Below, piece after piece: positions 7,822 to 14,631 of a DNA stretch of 64,000 nt. How positions within the stretch are numbered: the first letter of the stretch is position 1; every line of letters begins with the position of its first letter. Source of the DNA: Devosia indica (GTDB taxonomy: Bacteria > Pseudomonadota > Alphaproteobacteria > Rhizobiales > Devosiaceae); the NCBI RefSeq assembly GCF_003056405.1, contig NZ_PYVZ01000001.1, positions 310,001 through 374,000 on the forward strand, in the 5' to 3' direction. A program made the position numbers and the translations under genes. The notes below the pieces were generated by a model. It made no database searches and was not told the origin of the DNA. It worked only from the letters and a program-made list of their open reading frames with translations.

Positions 7822-9480
7822 TCAAGCGTCATGCCCCGCCGTCTCGACCGGGGTGATCGGCGTGGGCCGTCCCCTGGGGCTGGGGTCCGCGCCCTGCGCG
7901 GAGAGTTCGGCCTGCAGCGCCTGCATCAAGGCGAGCTTGTCCGCATCGGGCAAGGCATGCAGGCGCTGGCTGAGGCGAATGGTGAAATCGGAGAAAGCAT
8001 TGTGCCAGTCCGACGGCATCTGCTTGAGATCGACCCGCCGCTCTGCCGGTGCCCTGGCCGCACGAATGCCGGCCGCCGTCAGCTCGAAGAAATCGTCGAG
8101 CTGGGGCAAGACCACCTGGTCGCCGCCCAGTTTGCCCGCGGCAATCAGGGCGTCGCGCAGCGCATTGCGCTCTTCATCCTCGCCATGGGTCAGGAACAGC
8201 GCGCCATGGGCGGGCAAGCGGCTCTGGATCCAGTCCATCAGCTCGGAGTGATCGGCATGGGCAGAATAGTTGCCCATCGACCTTATGGTGGCCCGCACCG
8301 GGATCACCGAGCCATGGATGCGTACTTCCCTGGCCCCCGAAAGAATGATCTGGCCCAGCGTGCCGGGCGCCTGATAGCCGACAAACAGCACCGTGGCATT
8401 GGCGCGGATCAGATTGTTGCGCAAATGATGCTTGATGCGCCCGGCATCGGCCATGCCGGAGGCCGACATGATGATGGCGCCGCCCTTGATGGCGTTGAGG
8501 CCCTTGGAATCCTCGACCGCCTCGATGATGCGGAAGCGTTTGTCGTTGAACAGCTCATCGGCGCTGAGCTCGGTGTCCTCGAACATTTTTGCGTATTTCC
8601 GATAGACCCCGGTGACCTTGCTGGCCAGAGGACTGTCCAGCGCCACCAATTGCGGATCGATCTCGCCCATTTTGATCAGCGTGCCGATATCGTGCAGCAA
8701 TTCCTGGCTGCGCTCGACGGCAAAGGTGGGAATGATCAGATTACCGCCGCGCCCGAGCGCTTGCTGAATCTCGGTCTTGAGCGTTTCGCGGCGCTCCTCA
8801 AGCGTATATTCAGCGCGGTCGCGGCCGCCATAGGTGCTTTCGCACAGAATATAGTCGAACCCCGAGGGGCCTTCGGGCTCGGTGTAGAACACCTTTTCGT
8901 CCGGCCCGATATCGCCCGAAAACATCAGCCGCACCGGCTTGCCGTCACTGTCCTGAACCTCTACCTCGATCGAAGCCGAGCCGATGATATGGCCGGCATT
9001 CCAGTACCGCGCCCGCACGCCGGGGCCGGGCTCGATCCATTCGTCATAGGCGCAGATCTCGCGGTGGGCGAGGGCCTCCTCGGCATCGGCCATGGTGTAG
9101 AGCGGCTTGACCGGTTCTTCGCCACGGCGCGAGCGCTTGCGCGTTTCCCGTTCCGCTTCGCTCTCCTGGATCCCGGCCCCATCGGGCAGGAGATACTCCA
9201 AAAGGCCAGCGGTCGGCCCGGTCATCCACATCGGCCCGCGCCAGCCCTCGCCATAGAGCTTGGGCAGGAGCCCGGCATGATCGATATGGGCGTGGGTCAA
9301 CAGCAGGAAGTCGATGGCCTTGGGGTCGAAGGGGGTCGGCTTGAGATTGAGCTCGCGCACGCTCTTGTTGCCCTGAAACAGGCCGCAATCGACCAGAAAC
9401 TGCCCGCCCGGATGCACCACGCGATAGCACGAGCCGGTGACCGTGCCCGCCGCGCCATGAAAGTGAAGGGTGACAGTCAT
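7822..9480 (-). CDS. MBL-fold/beta-CASP ribonuclease-like protein (COG1236)
   Basis: A 552-residue metallo-beta-lactamase protein of the RNA-processing exonuclease/CPSF group. The N-terminus FHGAAGTVTGSCY and FLVDCGLFQG are family hallmarks, and the zinc motif HAHIDH lies near residues 59-64. Further ligands are in YWNAGHIIGSAS and MFSGDIG; the beta-CASP part includes IIPTFAVERSQELL, and the end has NYSAHADHSEL. The ATG at 9480 is preferred because GAGGAG lies seven bases upstream; an open frame continues to 9594 without a better site. Predicted cytosolic RNase, substrate unknown. Confidence 0.9.
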   Translation of the reverse strand: MTVTLHFHGAAGTVTGSCYRVVHPGGQFLVDCGLFQGNKSVRELNLKPTPFDPKAIDFLLLTHAHIDHAGLLPKLYGEGWRGPMWMTGPTAGLLEYLLPDGAGIQESEAERETRKRSRRGEEPVKPLYTMADAEEALAHREICAYDEWIEPGPGVRARYWNAGHIIGSASIEVEVQDSDGKPVRLMFSGDIGPDEKVFYTEPEGPSGFDYILCESTYGGRDRAEYTLEERRETLKTEIQQALGRGGNLIIPTFAVERSQELLHDIGTLIKMGEIDPQLVALDSPLASKVTGVYRKYAKMFEDTELSADELFNDKRFRIIEAVEDSKGLNAIKGGAIIMSASGMADAGRIKHHLRNNLIRANATVLFVGYQAPGTLGQIILSGAREVRIHGSVIPVRATIRSMGNYSAHADHSELMDWIQSRLPAHGALFLTHGEDEERNALRDALIAAGKLGGDQVVLPQLDDFFELTAAGIRAARAPAERRVDLKQMPSDWHNAFSDFTIRLSQRLHALPDADKLALMQALQAELSAQGADPSPRGRPTPITPVETAGHDA

Positions 9481-9607
9481 GGCCAGGCTCCTCATTTTTC
9501 GCCGATGCGTGTCGAGGTTAGCCTGTCCCATTCGTCGGAGTCGAGGCAGGCGCAGCAACCGCATGCGCCAATCGCGGCATTTGCCGCCCAGCAAGAGGAG
9601 ACCCGAA

Positions 9608-9958
9608 ATGGCCTATATCGATGGCATGGTGACCGCCGTTCCCAAGGCGAACAAGCAAGCCTATGTCGCGCATGCCGCCCGGGCGGCGGAAATACTCAAA
9701 GAATGGGGCGCCACCCGCGTGGTGGAGAATTGGGGCGACGATGTCCCCAGGGGCGAGCTCAACGATTTCTATGGCGCGGTGCAGGCCAAGGACGACGAAG
9801 TCGTCGTCTTCTCCTGGATCGAATATCCCGACAAGGCGACCCGTGACGCGGCGATGCGGAAGATGATGGCGCCCGAGGCCATGCAGCAGTTCGGCGAAAT
9901 GCCATTCGATGGCAAGCGGATGATCTTTGGGGGTTTCGAGACGCTGTTTGCGAAGTGA
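9608..9958 (+). CDS. DUF1428 (YbaA-like) protein
   Basis: A 116-residue protein covering the whole DUF1428 domain: MAYIDGMVTAVPKANKQAY at the start, an EWGATRVVENWGDDVP core, FSWIEYPDKATRDAA, and an ending FDGKRMIFGGFETLF. The fold is a ferredoxin-like dimeric barrel; no activity is established for the family. AGGAG lies eight bases before the ATG. It is transcribed away from the beta-CASP gene and converges on regA, with a 21-bp palindrome between them. Confidence 0.88.
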   Translation: MAYIDGMVTAVPKANKQAYVAHAARAAEILKEWGATRVVENWGDDVPRGELNDFYGAVQAKDDEVVVFSWIEYPDKATRDAAMRKMMAPEAMQQFGEMPFDGKRMIFGGFETLFAK

Positions 9959-9974
9959 CGGCAACCCCACCCGG

Positions 9975-9995
9975 CCTCCCCCTGACAGGGGGAGG
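9975..9995. repeat. Perfect 21-bp GC palindrome between convergent genes
   Basis: CCTCCCCCTG, one centre base, then CAGGGGGAGG. It sits between the stop of the DUF1428 gene (9958) and the stop of regA (10007), preceded by CCCCACCCGG. There is no U-tract, so it is either a factor-assisted transcription stop or one of the palindromic intergenic repeats common in this order. Confidence 0.7.
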
Positions 9996-10006
9996 AGCAG
10001 AGGGAC

Positions 10007-10558
10007 CTATCTCGGCGCGCGCTTGGCCAGGATACGCTGCAAGGTGCGCCGATGCATGTTGAGCCGGCGCGCGGTCTCGGAAACATTGCGATCGCACAGT
10101 TCATAGACCCGCTGGATATGCTCCCAGCGCACCCGGTCGGCCGACATCGGGTTTTCCGGCGGCTCGGGCTTGTCCTCGCCGGTCGCCAGCAGCGCGTTGA
10201 TGACGTCATCGGCATCGGCGGGCTTGGAAAGATAGTCCATCGCCCCGAGCTTCACCGCCGTCACGGCGGTGGCGATATTGCCATAGCCGGTCAGCACCAC
10301 GGCGCGGGCATCGGCGCGCTTCTGGTGCAGGGCCGACACCACATCCAGGCCATTGCCGTCCTCGAGGCGAAGATCGACCACGGCATAGGCGGGCGGACGT
10401 TCGGTGACGGCGGCCAGCCCGGCGGCGACCGTGCCGGCAATGCGCACCTCAAAGCCCCGGCGCGTCATCGCGCGTTCGAGGCGGCTCAAAAAGGCTGCAT
10501 CATCATCAACGAGCAAAAGGCTCGGATCGGCAGCCAGAAGGTCTTCAATCGTGTCCAT
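10007..10558 (-). CDS. regA: RegA/ActR/PrrA family redox response regulator
   Basis: A 183-residue two-domain regulator. The receiver domain (residues about 13-125) has the acidic pair in LLVDDD, the phosphoacceptor D62 in AVVDLRLEDGNG, the switch Thr in VVLTGYG and the Lys in YLSKPAD. The C-terminal 40 residues form a Fis-type helix-turn-helix (ETARRLNMHRRTLQRIL), nearly invariant in RegA homologues. It lies 51 bases downstream of regB, so the two probably form one operon. RegA homologues control respiration, nitrogen and carbon genes according to redox state. Confidence 0.95.
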   Translation of the reverse strand: MDTIEDLLAADPSLLLVDDDAAFLSRLERAMTRRGFEVRIAGTVAAGLAAVTERPPAYAVVDLRLEDGNGLDVVSALHQKRADARAVVLTGYGNIATAVTAVKLGAMDYLSKPADADDVINALLATGEDKPEPPENPMSADRVRWEHIQRVYELCDRNVSETARRLNMHRRTLQRILAKRAPR

Positions 10559-10609
10559 GGCTTTTCCAATATTCCTTTGCTCACCCTACGTCAAAACGAA
10601 GTGTTCCGA

Positions 10610-11917
10610 TCACTCGATTGCGCTTCGGGACCAGGTGATGCGCACCCGGGCATGCCCGCTGGGCTTTGCATTATCGAAGGTGAGCCGGGCCCCGGTTCGC
10701 TCAAGCAGGGTCTTGGCAATAAAAATGCCCAGGCCCAACCCGCCGGGCTGATGTGCGTCGCTGCCTGCCGGGTCGCGCGGGCGGCTGGTGAGATAGGGTT
10801 CGCCCAGCCGGGCAATCAGTTCGGGGGCGAAGCCCTTGCCATCATCGATGATCGAGACGGTGATGGCATGCTGGTCCCAGCCGCTTTCGATCCGCACGGT
10901 CTGGGCGGCAAAGTCGGTGGCGTTTTCGATCAGATTGCCCAGGCCATAGAGCAGGCCCACGCTGCGGGGAAACACCGGTGGCGGCCCTGCCGTCTCGGCG
11001 GCATCGAACAGGATGACCTTGCCGCGTCCTTCATGGGGCCGGGCGACCTCATCGAGAATATCGGGCAGCGGCGCCTCGGCGAAGAGATCGGCCGGTTCGC
11101 TGCCCAGATTGCGCAGCTTGGCGAGAATCGCCCGGCAACGCGCCGCCTGGGCAATGATCAGCTCCACGTCCTCGGCCAGTTGGCTGTCCTTGTCGACCTC
11201 GGCGCGCATTTCCTTGGCGGCCAGCGCAATGGTGGAGAGCGGCGTGCCCAGTTCATGCGCGGCGGCCGCCGCCAGCCCATCAAGCGCGGAAAGCTGCTCG
11301 CGCCGCGACAGGGCCAGTTCTGTGGCCGCCAGCGCATCGGCGATCTGCCGGGAATCATGGGCGACGCGATTGGTATAGGCGGAGATGAACACCACGCCGC
11401 AAATGATCGAAACCCAGATGCCGATCACATAGATGCGGTTGAAAACGATGTGCTGGTCCGGCTCCCAGGGCAGCGGCAGGTGAAGAATCGCCAGCACCGA
11501 GGCGATCACGGCGGCCAGCAGCGCCACCAGAAAGGCCTGGCGTTTCGGTAGCGAGGTGGCGGAAACCGAGACCGGCGCCAAAAGCAGCAGCGCGAAGGGG
11601 TTCTCCAGCCCGCCGGTCAGGGCCAAGAGCCCGCCGAGCTGGCAGAGATCGAACGCCAGTTGCAGCGCAGCGATGCGCGAGGAGAGCCGATAATGCGGCC
11701 CGAGGCGAAAGGTGAGGCCGATATTGAACGCGGCGGAGAGCCCGATCAGCGCCAGGCATTCGAACAGCGGCAGCGGAAAGCCCAGGCCCCAATTGACGAA
11801 AAGTACGCCGATGGTCTGCCCGATCACCGCCAGCCAGCGCAGGATCACCAGGGTCTGCAGGCGCAGGGGGCGCCAGCTCGAGGGCAGTGGCAGTTGGGGC
11901 AGGGTCTGGTCCGTCAT
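10610..11917 (-). CDS. regB: RegB/ActS/PrrB family sensor histidine kinase
   Basis: A 435-residue membrane kinase with about six N-terminal membrane segments. The quinone-sensing heptapeptide GGLENPF is present between segments, and the H-box reads AAAAHELGTPLSTI. A cysteine (in AARCRAIL) lies exactly 40 residues after the phospho-His, the spacing of H225 and redox-active C265 in Rhodobacter RegB. The ATP-binding region has LIENATDFA, DDGKGF and GLGLGIFIAKTLLERTG. The ATG at 11917 has GGAG eight bases upstream; a GTG at 11926 is the less likely alternative. Its partner is RegA just downstream. Confidence 0.95.
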   Translation of the reverse strand: MTDQTLPQLPLPSSWRPLRLQTLVILRWLAVIGQTIGVLFVNWGLGFPLPLFECLALIGLSAAFNIGLTFRLGPHYRLSSRIAALQLAFDLCQLGGLLALTGGLENPFALLLLAPVSVSATSLPKRQAFLVALLAAVIASVLAILHLPLPWEPDQHIVFNRIYVIGIWVSIICGVVFISAYTNRVAHDSRQIADALAATELALSRREQLSALDGLAAAAAHELGTPLSTIALAAKEMRAEVDKDSQLAEDVELIIAQAARCRAILAKLRNLGSEPADLFAEAPLPDILDEVARPHEGRGKVILFDAAETAGPPPVFPRSVGLLYGLGNLIENATDFAAQTVRIESGWDQHAITVSIIDDGKGFAPELIARLGEPYLTSRPRDPAGSDAHQPGGLGLGIFIAKTLLERTGARLTFDNAKPSGHARVRITWSRSAIE

Positions 11918-12057
11918 GCTGCTCACTCCAAGGCTTTCAATTGTGGCGCATAGGGAGCGAATCCGCCGATTTCAAGCGCAAAAATCGACAGGCACATGCT
12001 TGATCCTGACCCATGACGGGCCATTTGAGACTCATCGTGACTGGGAGACGAACGAAT

Positions 12058-12519
12058 ATGAACACTGCAATCATCAAACCGCAATGGTCCCCGCTGACCA
12101 TCGGCCTCATGGTCCTTGGCTTCATCATCTTCTGGCCGCTCGGCCTGGCGATGCTGGCCTATATCATCTGGGGCGAAAAATTCGGCGGCTCTGCCGAAAA
12201 GGCCCAGGCTTACTGGAACAAGGGGTGTGGCTATATGCGCAACAATCACAAGCATCACGGCTTTGGCCGCAACGAGTTCAGCTCGTCGGGCAATGCCGCC
12301 TTCGATGAATACCGTGCCGAGCAACTCAAGCGCCTCGAGGAAGAGCGCGCCCGGCTCGATGCCGAGATCGACGCGTTCCACGAATATATGGCCAATCTGC
12401 GCAAGGCCAAGGACCGCGAGGAATTCGACCGCTTCATGGGCGAACATCGCGGCCAGCGCCAGGGCTATGGCGAGAACGACCAGAATAACAATAATTGGAG
12501 CAACAATAACGGCCAGTAA
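12058..12519 (+). CDS. DUF2852 family small membrane protein
   Basis: A 153-residue protein. One hydrophobic stretch (about residues 11-36, with two short turns) is followed by WGEKFGGS and a charged helical region (EYRAEQLKRLEEERARLDAE), then an Asn/Gln-rich tail ending NNNNWSNNNGQ. This matches DUF2852, an alphaproteobacterial family of unknown function. GGAG lies ten bases before the ATG at 12058. It is divergent from regB and ends at a perfect terminator. Confidence 0.85.
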   Translation: MNTAIIKPQWSPLTIGLMVLGFIIFWPLGLAMLAYIIWGEKFGGSAEKAQAYWNKGCGYMRNNHKHHGFGRNEFSSSGNAAFDEYRAEQLKRLEEERARLDAEIDAFHEYMANLRKAKDREEFDRFMGEHRGQRQGYGENDQNNNNWSNNNGQ

Positions 12520-12560
12520 GCCGTTGTGCTTTCCGACTTCCCTGTCCTCCAATGACAACT

Positions 12561-12586
12561 GGCGCCCCGCAAGGGGCGCCTTTTTT
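12561..12586 (+). terminator. Strong rho-independent terminator
   Basis: Perfect 8-bp stem GGCGCCCC (12561-12568) / GGGGCGCC (12573-12580), four-base loop GCAA, then six T. It ends the DUF2852 transcript. Confidence 0.95.
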
Positions 12587-12655
12587 GGTGTTGCCACCCT
12601 CTTTCGCCGCGCGAATCCGGTTACACTGGCCGGAGCTGATGCCGATCCGGTCACC

Positions 12656-13405
12656 ATGTTCTCCTTTCTGCGCCAACGCACCCCGCCGCCACGGACCACC
12701 CAACTCACGCTTGACGGCGTCGAGGTGAGCATTGCCGTCAAGGTGTCCAAGCGGGCGCGGAGCTTCCGCCTGTCCCTGCCGGCCGCCGGCCCTCTGCTGA
12801 CCCTGCCCGAAGGGGCACGCTGGGCCGATGCCGAGGCGTTTCTATACCGGCATCGCCACTGGCTGGCGGCGCGCCTGCCCCGCACGGCGCTGGCGCAAAG
12901 GCTGGAGGCTGGCGCGCGCCTGCCCCTGCGCGGCGTGCCGCATCTGGTGGTCGCCACCGGGGCCCTGCGCGGCCGGGTCGAGACCGGCGGCAGCGATGCC
13001 GAACCGGTGCTGCGCGTGCCCGGCGACACGGCCCATCAGCCGCGCCGGCTGTATGACTGGCTCAAATCCGAGGCGCTGGCTGATCTGACGGCACAAAGCG
13101 CTTTCCATGCCGGGCGGCTGGGCGTCGAGGTCAAGCAGGTGCGGCTGCGCAGCCAGTCGAGCCGCTGGGGGTCATGCTCTTCAAGCGGCACAATCAACTA
13201 TAATTGGCGGCTGATCCTGGCCCCGCCACATGTGCTGGACTATGTGGCGGCCCATGAGGTGGCCCATCTGGTGGAGATGAACCACTCCCCCGCCTTCTGG
13301 GCCACCGTTGCGCGGACCTTGCCCGATATGGACCGGGGCCGGGCGTGGCTAAAAGCACACGGTCGCGAACTGATGGCCTGGCAAGCGCCCGCCACCAGGC
13401 AATAA
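12656..13405 (+). CDS. YgjP-like metallopeptidase domain protein (DUF45)
   Basis: A 249-residue protein of the YgjP/SprT-like M48-type family. The N-terminal half contains the usual KRARSFRLSL strand. The C-terminal half has LRSQSSRWGSCSSSGTINYNWRLILAP followed by the zinc site AAHEVAHLVEMNHSPAFW (HExxH near residues 200-204, third ligand His eight residues later). It is predicted to be a cytosolic zinc metalloprotease; no substrate is known. The start at 12656 lacks a clear ribosome binding site, but no other ATG lies close by. Confidence 0.85.
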   Translation: MFSFLRQRTPPPRTTQLTLDGVEVSIAVKVSKRARSFRLSLPAAGPLLTLPEGARWADAEAFLYRHRHWLAARLPRTALAQRLEAGARLPLRGVPHLVVATGALRGRVETGGSDAEPVLRVPGDTAHQPRRLYDWLKSEALADLTAQSAFHAGRLGVEVKQVRLRSQSSRWGSCSSSGTINYNWRLILAPPHVLDYVAAHEVAHLVEMNHSPAFWATVARTLPDMDRGRAWLKAHGRELMAWQAPATRQ

Positions 13406-13454
13406 TCGGGCGCCTGCCCCGATGCTGCCGCAATCTGCTCCCTATCAGCGTCTC

Positions 13455-13793
13455 ATGCGTCATTTCGTGGTCTTCATCGCGGTTCTCCTGGCTCTGGCCT
13501 CCGTTCTGGGCGCCACGACGGCCAATGCGCATCGCTATGTCGCCACCCCGATCGTGGTGCTCAACCATGTCGACGCCGACAACAGACCGATCCCGGTGGT
13601 GGTGCAGGTCCAGCGCGGACAGATCGACCTGGGTGCAGGTCTCATGCTGCCCTGCGGCTCGCATCACGCAATCGAGGCTTGCGGACCCCAATTGCCTTCT
13701 GGTCTTGAGGCCGAAGGGCCCCTGGAGGCGCCTGATCGGACAGCGCCGGACTGGCCGGCCATCCTGCCGCTCCGTCCCCCCATATCCGCCTGA
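13455..13793 (+). CDS. Small secreted hypothetical protein
   Basis: A 112-residue frame beginning MRHFVVFIAVLLALASVLGA with predicted cleavage after ANA near residue 24; an earlier in-frame ATG at 13422 would add 11 residues. The mature part has an N-terminal beta-like region (YVATPIVVLNHVDADNRPIPVVVQV), then two cysteines (LPCG and EACG) that could pair, and a Pro-rich end. I recognise no family. There is no obvious ribosome binding site, so support is the signal peptide and its position in a 450-bp slot between two same-strand genes. Confidence 0.45.
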   Translation: MRHFVVFIAVLLALASVLGATTANAHRYVATPIVVLNHVDADNRPIPVVVQVQRGQIDLGAGLMLPCGSHHAIEACGPQLPSGLEAEGPLEAPDRTAPDWPAILPLRPPISA

Positions 13794-13854
13794 GCGCTTC
13801 GTTGAACCCCTCATTCACGCTCAGCGCCTGCTTATGCAGGCCAAGGATAGTTTC

Positions 13855-14544
13855 ATGTCTTATGTTTCCGACGCGACCCCGTCGCGCCGCGCCGTACTGG
13901 CTGGTCTTGCCGGCCTTGGCGCCCTGACCCTTGCCGGCTGCTCGACCAGCGGCACCACCCGGCTGGCCACTGCCGCCGCAACGCCCGTTCGCCCCACGAT
14001 CCCGCTGGACATTCTGGCCATGTATGCCGCCCGGCCGGAGGAAGAACACCCGGTTCCGGCAGCCGATATTTCGCTGATGAACCCGGCCTATTGGCGCCAG
14101 GAAGTGGCCAACCCGACCGGCGAGCCCGCCGGGCGCGTGGTGGTCGATACGGCCAATTACTTTCTCTATTTCACCATGCCCGAGGGCCGGGCCATGCGCT
14201 ATGGCGTGGGCCTGGGGCGCGCCGGGTTTGAATGGAGCGGCGAGGGTCACATTGCCTATAAGCGCAAATGGCCGGTCTGGACCCCGCCGGCTGAAATGAT
14301 CGAGCGGCAGCCCGAGCTTGAAATCTACCGCAACGGCCAGCCCCCCGGCCTGCTCAATGCGCTGGGCGCCCGTGCGCTCTATATTCATCAGGGAAATCGC
14401 GACACGCTCTATCGCATTCACGGCACCATGGACGTGGCCTCGATCGGCAAGGCGGTCTCGTCCGGCTGCGTGCGCCTGTTGTTCCAGGATGTCATGGATC
14501 TTTATGAGCGCGTGCCCAATGGCGCACCGATCGTGGTGGTGTAG
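13855..14544 (+). CDS. L,D-transpeptidase (YkuD domain) lipoprotein
   Basis: A 229-residue exported protein. The N-terminus SRRAVLAGLAGLGALTLAGCST has a twin-Arg and a lipobox (LAGC), so it is probably anchored in the envelope as a lipoprotein. The YkuD catalytic motif near the C-terminus reads HGTMDVASIGKAVSSGCVRL, with the nucleophile Cys and the conserved His. Members make 3-3 crosslinks in peptidoglycan or attach proteins to it. AAGGA lies eight bases before the chosen ATG. It converges on the PBP1A gene with a shared terminator, so two crosslinking enzymes sit tail to tail. Confidence 0.92.
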   Translation: MSYVSDATPSRRAVLAGLAGLGALTLAGCSTSGTTRLATAAATPVRPTIPLDILAMYAARPEEEHPVPAADISLMNPAYWRQEVANPTGEPAGRVVVDTANYFLYFTMPEGRAMRYGVGLGRAGFEWSGEGHIAYKRKWPVWTPPAEMIERQPELEIYRNGQPPGLLNALGARALYIHQGNRDTLYRIHGTMDVASIGKAVSSGCVRLLFQDVMDLYERVPNGAPIVVV

Positions 14545-14578
14545 CCCCGGGCCGCTTGCTGCGCACACCTGCCGACAC

Positions 14579-14613
14579 AAAAAAAGCCCCAGGTCACGCC
14601 CGGGGCTTTTTTT
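14579..14613. terminator. Bidirectional terminator between ldt and PBP1A
   Basis: An A-tract (14579-14585), a stem AGCCCC / GGGGCT with further pairing inside, and a T-tract (14608-14613). The symmetric layout can stop both the rightward transpeptidase and the leftward PBP1A transcript. Confidence 0.9.
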
Positions 14614-14631
14614 CTGTTCAGGTCAGCGAAC

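Noticed and set aside
7708..9846. A 712-codon + strand open frame opposite the beta-CASP nuclease
   Set aside because: It begins in a repeat element and is antisense to a gene with clear zinc motifs.
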